28,535 nucleotides of DNA from Bacteroidota bacterium (GTDB lineage Bacteria; Bacteroidota; Ignavibacteria; T3Sed10-11). Below are positions 23,606 to 28,535 of the stretch, piece by piece. Each line of letters starts with the position of its first letter. The stretch's first letter is position 1. Location of the stretch: contig SKXH01000115.1 in assembly GCA_007128495.1 (NCBI GenBank), forward strand, positions 1-28,535, in the 5' to 3' direction. The notes under the pieces were generated by a model. The model was not told the DNA's origin and did no database searches. It was given only the letters and a program-made list of their open reading frames with translations. The position numbers were made by a program, and so were the translations under genes.

Positions 23606-24991
23606 CTACTCTTCTCCCCGTCTTCTTCGCTGCTCCGGAACATCCATTCCGGTTTTTGTTGTGATCGTTTCGAGTCCGTGCGCGTGCGGACCTCTCTCCG
23701 TACGCCAGAGCATAAATGAGAAGAACAATCCAAGCGACGCAAGCGCGGTAAATATCCACATACCGTATGCATAGAGTTCGGGTTGCTCCGCACTTGCTCC
23801 GACAAAATCATTGGTAAATCCAATAAGCCATGGTACGAGTGCCATCCCCACCTGTTGACAGAGCGTCATCAGAGCATAGCCGGTACCCAGTCTCCTTTCT
23901 TCAACGATATAGGCAACCGAAGGCCACATAACCGCCGGTATGAGAGAAAATGCCATACCCAGCAGTAACATCACTGCAAGGAGCGTAAAGGGGATCTCAG
24001 CACTTCCGAGGAACGGTAATACCACATTTATATCAGGGCCGGGCGGCGCGTATGTAACGATCAGGAAAAGAGGCAGCAGTATCAATGAACCGACGGCCAT
24101 AAAGAACGAGCGTTTCCCGATCTTATCGACAAGCAAGCCGAACAACGGCGTTGCGATCATTGCGGAGATCGGTAATAAACTATTCAACAAGCCGGCAGCA
24201 TCCCGCTCCAATCCGTGTGCCTGCTGGAAGTAGTAAATGGCAAACGCACGAAACGGGAATACAGTGGAGTAAAATACAACACACAGTGCAACAACATACC
24301 AGTACGACCTGTCGAACCGGTACAATTCCTTAAACTCAAGTTTCTCGGTTTCCTCCGCCTCACCTAATGAGTACCGTTCCTCTGCACGCCGTTCCATTAT
24401 CCAGTATAAGAAGGCACCTGCAAGTGAAATACCTCCTATCGCCGTTGCAAGGAATAGCGGATCCTGCCAGTTATCATACAACGGTCGTGCCCACGAGGTA
24501 GACCAGTCGGCCGATGCAGAACCGAGCCGCGATATCGTGAGATTGATACCGAACGCAAAGCTGAGGTCTTTTCCTTTAAACCATTTTGCAAGCGCTGTGG
24601 TAACCGCCACGATAAGCGGCTCTGCTCCCAATCCGAATATAAAACGGCCGCTCGCCATAATACCGAAAAGCGGTGAAGAAGCAGTGATCGCAGCACCTAT
24701 CAAACAAATGACTGCAAACAACAACAACGACTTACGTATTCCCCACCGGTCTATCAAATAACCGCCGACGAGCAGAAAGATAATTGCTGCAACGCTCATC
24801 AGCGAATACAAAAGACCGAGCTGCTGATCGGTATAACCCAATTGTTCCGAGAGTAGATCAAAGACCGGGCCGATAGAATCGAATACATAATAATTACCAA
24901 ACATCGCCAGACTTATAAATACAAGGACAGTCCAGCGATACAAAGGAGTAGGTTCGGGTAGCGAAGACTTTGAAGTTGTCAATTGTGTCAT
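23606..24991 (-). CDS. Major facilitator superfamily transporter, MFSD1-like
   Basis: 461 residues with about twelve membrane helices and a long charged central loop (MERRAEERYSLGEAEETEKL). The MFS signature between helices 2 and 3 is GGYLIDRWGIRKS. The block GRFIFGLGAEPLIVAVTTAL then AKWFKGKDLSFAFGINL and SRLGSA resembles the WFKGKEL...R.GS pattern of the MFSD1 family, whose studied animal member moves dipeptides; this is recognition by eye, not a search. The gene lies 61 bases after the proline dehydrogenase gene on the same strand and has its own terminator, so the two are likely cotranscribed. AAGGAT precedes the ATG. Proline or proline-containing dipeptides are reasonable candidate substrates. 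Confidence 0.8.
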   Translation of the reverse strand: MTQLTTSKSSLPEPTPLYRWTVLVFISLAMFGNYYVFDSIGPVFDLLSEQLGYTDQQLGLLYSLMSVAAIIFLLVGGYLIDRWGIRKSLLLFAVICLIGAAITASSPLFGIMASGRFIFGLGAEPLIVAVTTALAKWFKGKDLSFAFGINLTISRLGSASADWSTSWARPLYDNWQDPLFLATAIGGISLAGAFLYWIMERRAEERYSLGEAEETEKLEFKELYRFDRSYWYVVALCVVFYSTVFPFRAFAIYYFQQAHGLERDAAGLLNSLLPISAMIATPLFGLLVDKIGKRSFFMAVGSLILLPLFLIVTYAPPGPDINVVLPFLGSAEIPFTLLAVMLLLGMAFSLIPAVMWPSVAYIVEERRLGTGYALMTLCQQVGMALVPWLIGFTNDFVGASAEQPELYAYGMWIFTALASLGLFFSFMLWRTERGPHAHGLETITTKTGMDVPEQRRRRGEE

Positions 24992-25052
24992 AGATTATCC
25001 TTACATACTATTTTAAAATTACATATATGTTGATACACAGCTTCACGGCGTG

Positions 25053-25961
25053 TCATTTACTATTTCTTCGGGTAAAGAAAGATTTGAATACCATACCTGC
25101 CATCTTCGGATTTTCCTGCAATCGCCTGATCGAATATTGGTACCAGTGCGTTCCAAATGGCACGTAAATACGCATCCGGTGCCCGTCCTGCAATATTTGA
25201 TCGCGCAATTCCGGACGCACTCCGAGAAGCACCTGGAATTCATATTGATCGGGTTTCTTATCGTACTTTTCAATAAGCCGGTATGATTCTGTAATAAGAT
25301 CATCATCGTGGGTGGCAATGCCGACATAACTATCGGCCTCGAATATCATCTCGATGAGTTTTATGAAACTATCGTTGATCTCTTTTCGTGATTTATATGC
25401 TATTTTCTCCGGTTCGATATAAATCCCCTTGCAAACACGAAAATTTGATTTTTCTTTCAACAACTCACCGACATCGTCAACCGTTCTGCGTAGATATGAT
25501 TGAACTGCAAGGCCGACATTCGGGTATTCCTGACGGAGGGTTTTGTAGATATCTATCGTCCGGTCGGTGGTTTTCGAATCCTCCATATCGATTCGAACAA
25601 AGTTATCGAGCGAACGGGCCTGTTCGACAATTTCCCGGACGTTATTAAGCGTAAAGTCATAATCAATATCGAGACCGAGCTGTGTCAGTTTGATCGACAG
25701 ATTGGAATCGAGTTTCTCTTCAGTAATTGTATTGAGAACCTCTTTGCATTCGCCAAGCATATTGATTGCAAGGTTTCTCTCGGTAACCGATTCACCGAGA
25801 ACATCCATAGTAGCAATGAACTTTTTCTCATTTAATGCCCGGACAACACGAACGGCTTCGGGCAGGTGTTCACCGGCTATGTAACGTTTTGAAAAATACC
25901 GGACAATCGGCTTGGGTACAAGCGGTAGTGTTTTAACGACTAATTGATCAAATAAACTCAT
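25053..25961 (-). CDS. Proline dehydrogenase
   Basis: A FAD-dependent enzyme that oxidises proline to pyrroline-5-carboxylate. The 302-residue single-domain form is the monofunctional type, not the PutA fusion. Barrel signatures are present: SIKLTQLGLDID, VRIDMEDSKTTDRTI, GLAVQSYLRRT, FRVCKGIYIEP, GIATHDD, EFQVLLGVR, and the C-terminal YVPFGTHWYQYSIRRLQENP in which the two arginines bind the substrate carboxylate. The next enzyme, P5C dehydrogenase, is not in the window. It is followed by an MFS transporter. Confidence 0.95.
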   Translation of the reverse strand: MSLFDQLVVKTLPLVPKPIVRYFSKRYIAGEHLPEAVRVVRALNEKKFIATMDVLGESVTERNLAINMLGECKEVLNTITEEKLDSNLSIKLTQLGLDIDYDFTLNNVREIVEQARSLDNFVRIDMEDSKTTDRTIDIYKTLRQEYPNVGLAVQSYLRRTVDDVGELLKEKSNFRVCKGIYIEPEKIAYKSRKEINDSFIKLIEMIFEADSYVGIATHDDDLITESYRLIEKYDKKPDQYEFQVLLGVRPELRDQILQDGHRMRIYVPFGTHWYQYSIRRLQENPKMAGMVFKSFFTRRNSK

Positions 25962-26074
25962 AGGGAAGACTCATAGACTGGTTATAATTCATGGAATGAA
26001 GTATCAAGTATTAATTAATTATAAATCAGGATAGTTAAAATATAGTGAGGATTGGAAAAACTTGCAACATTGGT

Positions 26075-26683
26075 TTATGAATGTTTGATGGCAATATTTC
26101 CCGATGTTCCATCCCGTAATTGATTCTGGATAGTTTTCTTCAATGACGGCCGGATACCGATATGTATCGTTACATCCTCGCTATACTCGGTATCGTGGAT
26201 TATGAGATCATATTGAGCAATGATTCGCATAACCGCACTGGTATAATCGTACGGGAAGGTAATACGGATATTCTCAAAAACGGGTATATTGAGAATCTTT
26301 GCCCCGGAAAGCACCGCTTGTGCGGTTTCGGTATACGCGCGCACAAGTCCGCCGGTTCCTAATTTCGTACCGCCAAAATAGCGAATAACAATAAGCAGTG
26401 TATTCGTCAGATCATTATGTTCGAGAATCGATAAAATCGGTTTACCTGCTGTGCCTGAGGGTTCTCCGTCATCGGAGGATCTCGTCTCGCTGCCGTCGAA
26501 ACCGATACGGTACGCAAAACAACAGTGAGTAGCATCGTGATATTCTTTTCTGCACTGATCAAGTATCTCGTCCGCCTCGTTTACTGTTTCGACCGGGTAT
26601 ATTTGCCCGATAAATCGTGATCCCTGAATTTTGAGCTCTGCCTCTGCATACTTTGATACGGTTTTATATTCCTCAATTTTCAT
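26075..26683 (-). CDS. YigZ/IMPACT family protein
   Basis: About 202 residues. The N-terminal UPF0029 domain shows KIQGSRFIGQIYPV, CRKEYHDATHCCFAYRIG, SSDDGEPSGTAGKPIL, and RYFGGTKLGTGGLVRAYTE, all hallmarks of the family; a small C-terminal DUF1949 ferredoxin-like domain (ENIRITFPYDYTSAVMRII) follows. The eukaryotic relative IMPACT modulates translation control; the bacterial role is unsettled, though nucleic-acid or ribosome contacts are suggested. The frame opens at ATG 26701, but MKIEEYKTVSKY at 26683 is nearer the usual family start. Confidence 0.92.
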   Translation of the reverse strand: MKIEEYKTVSKYAEAELKIQGSRFIGQIYPVETVNEADEILDQCRKEYHDATHCCFAYRIGFDGSETRSSDDGEPSGTAGKPILSILEHNDLTNTLLIVIRYFGGTKLGTGGLVRAYTETAQAVLSGAKILNIPVFENIRITFPYDYTSAVMRIIAQYDLIIHDTEYSEDVTIHIGIRPSLKKTIQNQLRDGTSGNIAIKHS

Positions 26684-26731
26684 AACTACAAGATAGCGCA
26701 TTGAAATAGTAAAATCAAAAACAACGTAATG

Positions 26732-26762
26732 TTGAGATTCAAAAGTAATTGATGTATCTTTT
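26732..26762 (+). promoter_or_regulatory. Candidate Bacteroidota-type promoter of bshA
   Basis: TTG (26732-26734), a 20-base spacer and TATCTTTT (26755-26762) match the TTG / TAnnTTTG arrangement of Bacteroidota housekeeping promoters except for the last base. It lies about 25 bases before bshA; GGAG precedes the ATG. Confidence 0.35.
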
Positions 26763-26788
26763 ACAGTGAGAAAGGAGAAAAGCTGTTT

Positions 26789-27916
26789 ATGAATATAGGT
26801 ATCACGTGTTATCCGACATACGGCGGGAGCGGCATTGTAGCGACCGAATTAGGCAAGGCGCTGGCAAAACGGGGTCATAAAGTTCATTTTATCAGTTACG
26901 CATTACCGACTCGTCTGGACGGTTTTATCGAGAATGTTTATTTCCATGAAGTGGAAATGAGCAACTATCCACTGTTCGATTTTCCTCTGTATACCGTAGC
27001 CCTTGCAAGTAAGATGGTCGATGTGGTAAAGTATGAAAAACTTGATATCCTGCATGTACATTATGCCATACCGCATGCAACAAGCGCTTTTCTCGCACAA
27101 CAAATTTTGGGAGATAATGGAATTCCCTTCACAACCACACTGCACGGCACCGATATTACATTGGTCGGATTGGAACCGAGTTACCTGTATGCCGTAAAAT
27201 TCAGTATTGAAAAAAGCAACGGTGTAACTGCCGTTTCGCGGCATCTCAAAGAAAAAACTCTTTCCAATTACGGAATTACCAAAGATATCGAAGTCATCCC
27301 GAACTTTGTCGATACGAAGAAGTACAAGAAAGCCGAGGCGTGCAAATTCCGGGAACAGATTTCACCGAACAATGAGAAAATACTCATGCACATCAGCAAT
27401 TTCAGGAAAGTAAAACGCGTCCCCGATACCGTTCGGATATTTAACGAGGTACGAAAAGAGGTCCCGTGCCGTCTTGTTCTCGTCGGCGACGGTCCCGACC
27501 GTTCAAATACAGAACAATTATGCCGGGAGCTCGGTATTTGCAAGGATGTCATTTTTCTCGGTAAGCAGTCGGAACTCGTAGAGATTTATTCCGCCTCGGA
27601 CATATTTTTAATGCCGAGTCAATCGGAAAGTTTCGGTCTTTCTGCGCTTGAAGCTATGTCGTGCAGCTTGCCGGTTATTTCATCGAGCGTGGGCGGGCTG
27701 CCCGAACTTCAGGTACACGGCGAGACCGGCTATATTGCAGAGATAGGTGATATCGACCGGATGGCAAGATACACAATCGATTTACTGCGCGATGAAAATA
27801 AATATCGCATTTTCTCGGAAGCGGCGCGGCGAAGGGCTGTAGAAAATTTCGACGTGGATAGTATTGTGCCTCTCTACGAAAAACATTATGAAGAGACGAT
27901 GGAAGCGGTCACTTAG
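26789..27916 (+). CDS. bshA: N-acetyl-alpha-D-glucosaminyl L-malate synthase
   Basis: A GT4 glycosyltransferase that joins UDP-GlcNAc to L-malate, the first step of bacillithiol synthesis. The 375-residue protein starts with the diagnostic NIGITCYPTYGGSGIVATEL, continues with KVHFISYALPTRL, ILHVHYAIPHA, TTLHGTDITLVG and TAVSRHLKEKT, and in the second Rossmann domain has ISNFRKVKRV, LVGDGPDRS, and the donor-binding MPSQSESFGLSALEAMSC. It implies that the cell uses bacillithiol as its low-molecular-weight thiol; bshB and bshC are not in the window. The gene is divergent from yigZ and convergent with the anti-sigma gene, 20 bases between stops. Confidence 0.96.
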   Translation: MNIGITCYPTYGGSGIVATELGKALAKRGHKVHFISYALPTRLDGFIENVYFHEVEMSNYPLFDFPLYTVALASKMVDVVKYEKLDILHVHYAIPHATSAFLAQQILGDNGIPFTTTLHGTDITLVGLEPSYLYAVKFSIEKSNGVTAVSRHLKEKTLSNYGITKDIEVIPNFVDTKKYKKAEACKFREQISPNNEKILMHISNFRKVKRVPDTVRIFNEVRKEVPCRLVLVGDGPDRSNTEQLCRELGICKDVIFLGKQSELVEIYSASDIFLMPSQSESFGLSALEAMSCSLPVISSSVGGLPELQVHGETGYIAEIGDIDRMARYTIDLLRDENKYRIFSEAARRRAVENFDVDSIVPLYEKHYEETMEAVT

Positions 27917-27936
27917 GATGTATAATCAATAGCGTG

Positions 27937-28497
27937 TTATCTACCCCGTCGCAGTATCGGCGCCAGCAACAACCGGTCAAGCGCTGCAAGCAGCAGCAAT
28001 AACACCACCGTGAAAGAAAAAACCGGAAATGTTTCTGCACCGAATACCCGGTCAAACACCTCTGCAAGTAAATTGCTGTATGTAATAAATTGCTCTTGAA
28101 CGGCAGTATACGCTCCACCGAATATATCCACTGCCTCATCAGTCTCGAGCTGAAATCCGGCGTAATCGATCACATCAAACTGATAAAAGACAATCCCGAC
28201 GATGCCGAGCACCAGCACCAAAGCTATTACGTATGCAAATCGCTGCAGGATCGGTACCATCAGCGAGTCGGTATGCCCCGATCGAACTTGCTGCATAATT
28301 TTTTCAACCCCGCGCTCATCGGACGGCTCGATCTTCTGTTCATTTAAAGTGGTATGAATCATTTCAAGCGCCCGGAAACGTTCTTTACACACCATACACG
28401 ATTGGAGATGGCGGAATGATTCATCGTTCGTCTTTTCTTCTGCAGACAGATCCAATATCCTCTGCAATTCATACTCTGAAAGGTGTGCATGTGTCAT
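27937..28497 (-). CDS. Zinc-finger anti-sigma-like protein with two membrane spans
   Basis: 186 residues. The N-terminal cytoplasmic part has the zf-HC2/ZAS motif H30-x3-C34-x2-C37 (RHLQSCMVCKERF), which in anti-sigma factors binds zinc and clamps an ECF sigma factor. A first membrane span lies at about 87-106 (FAYVIALVLVLGIVGIVFYQF) and a second at about 158-173 (PVFSFTVVLLLLLAAL), with a roughly 50-residue acidic loop between them and a basic tail (RRGR). Most anti-sigma factors of this class have one span, so the second is unusual. Its ATG overlaps by four bases the TGA of an upstream gene, the position expected for the partner sigma factor. Function is inferred from motif and context. Confidence 0.75.
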   Translation of the reverse strand: MTHAHLSEYELQRILDLSAEEKTNDESFRHLQSCMVCKERFRALEMIHTTLNEQKIEPSDERGVEKIMQQVRSGHTDSLMVPILQRFAYVIALVLVLGIVGIVFYQFDVIDYAGFQLETDEAVDIFGGAYTAVQEQFITYSNLLAEVFDRVFGAETFPVFSFTVVLLLLLAALDRLLLAPILRRGR

Positions 28498-28535
28498 TGA
28501 AGGACCTCTTTCCCAAACCGTTTTACGATCGTATC
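28494..28535 (-). CDS. C-terminal end of an upstream gene, possibly the partner sigma factor
   Basis: Only the last 13 codons are in the window (ending VKRFGKEVLQ). The TGA overlaps the anti-sigma ATG in ATGA, the usual coupled layout of ECF sigma and anti-sigma genes. The fragment itself is too short to identify. Confidence 0.45.
   Translation of the reverse strand, partial: DTIVKRFGKEVLQ

Overview
The window is mostly ordinary chromosomal housekeeping sequence from a Bacteroidota/FCB-type bacterium; I would place it near Rhodothermia, Balneolia or Ignavibacteria, but the exact lineage is inference. The clues are bacillithiol synthesis (bshA), the ssb-gldE-like gene order, signal peptides ending in 'FSQ' or 'VAQ', a long RecQ with a C-terminal helix-turn-helix, a short IspG, and AT-rich intergenic DNA full of small palindromes. 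Most genes lie on the minus strand.

Layout. Bases 1-640 hold no intact gene: they contain a cluster of short hairpins, most built around a TGA/TTCA centre, and the 3' end of a type I restriction specificity gene (hsdS). Bases 641-2824 hold a small transthyretin-like surface protein (+) and an AsmA-like membrane-anchored protein (-). Bases 2828-3309 hold an intergenic stretch with a possible 49-codon membrane peptide, then tRNA-Val(TAC). Bases 3436-9842 (-) encode dGTPase, an orphan NarL-type response regulator, a PH-like membrane protein coupled to gamma-glutamyltranspeptidase, a GldE/CorC-type CBS protein and SSB. Bases 9889-13386 (-) encode a secreted Xaa-Pro aminopeptidase, IspG and a rhomboid protease whose stop overlaps the ispG start. 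Bases 13460-15822 (-) are the glycolytic pair gap and pgk with two strong terminators. Bases 15972-19155 (-) are a DUF2203 protein, uvrB and comF (uvrB and comF overlap). At 19371-20555 (+) is a secreted class C beta-lactamase-like serine hydrolase, convergent with recQ (20726-22894, -). Bases 22895-23560 are a gene-free block of nested palindromes and direct repeats. Bases 23606-25961 (-) are proline dehydrogenase followed by an MFS transporter that resembles the MFSD1 family. The right end holds a YigZ/IMPACT protein (-), bshA (+), and a two-TM zinc-finger anti-sigma protein (-) overlapping the tail of an upstream gene, probably a sigma factor, cut by the window edge.

How the genes fit together. 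Several products point to peptide and proline use: secreted gamma-glutamyltranspeptidase, secreted Xaa-Pro aminopeptidase, a candidate dipeptide-type MFS carrier and proline dehydrogenase. Others are central metabolism (gap, pgk, ispG), genome maintenance (uvrB, ssb, recQ, dgt) and thiol or envelope homeostasis (bshA, anti-sigma factor, rhomboid, AsmA-like).

I did not find a convincing new multi-gene defence or mobile system. The most unusual DNA is the hairpin cluster at the left edge and the nested-palindrome element at 23304-23432.
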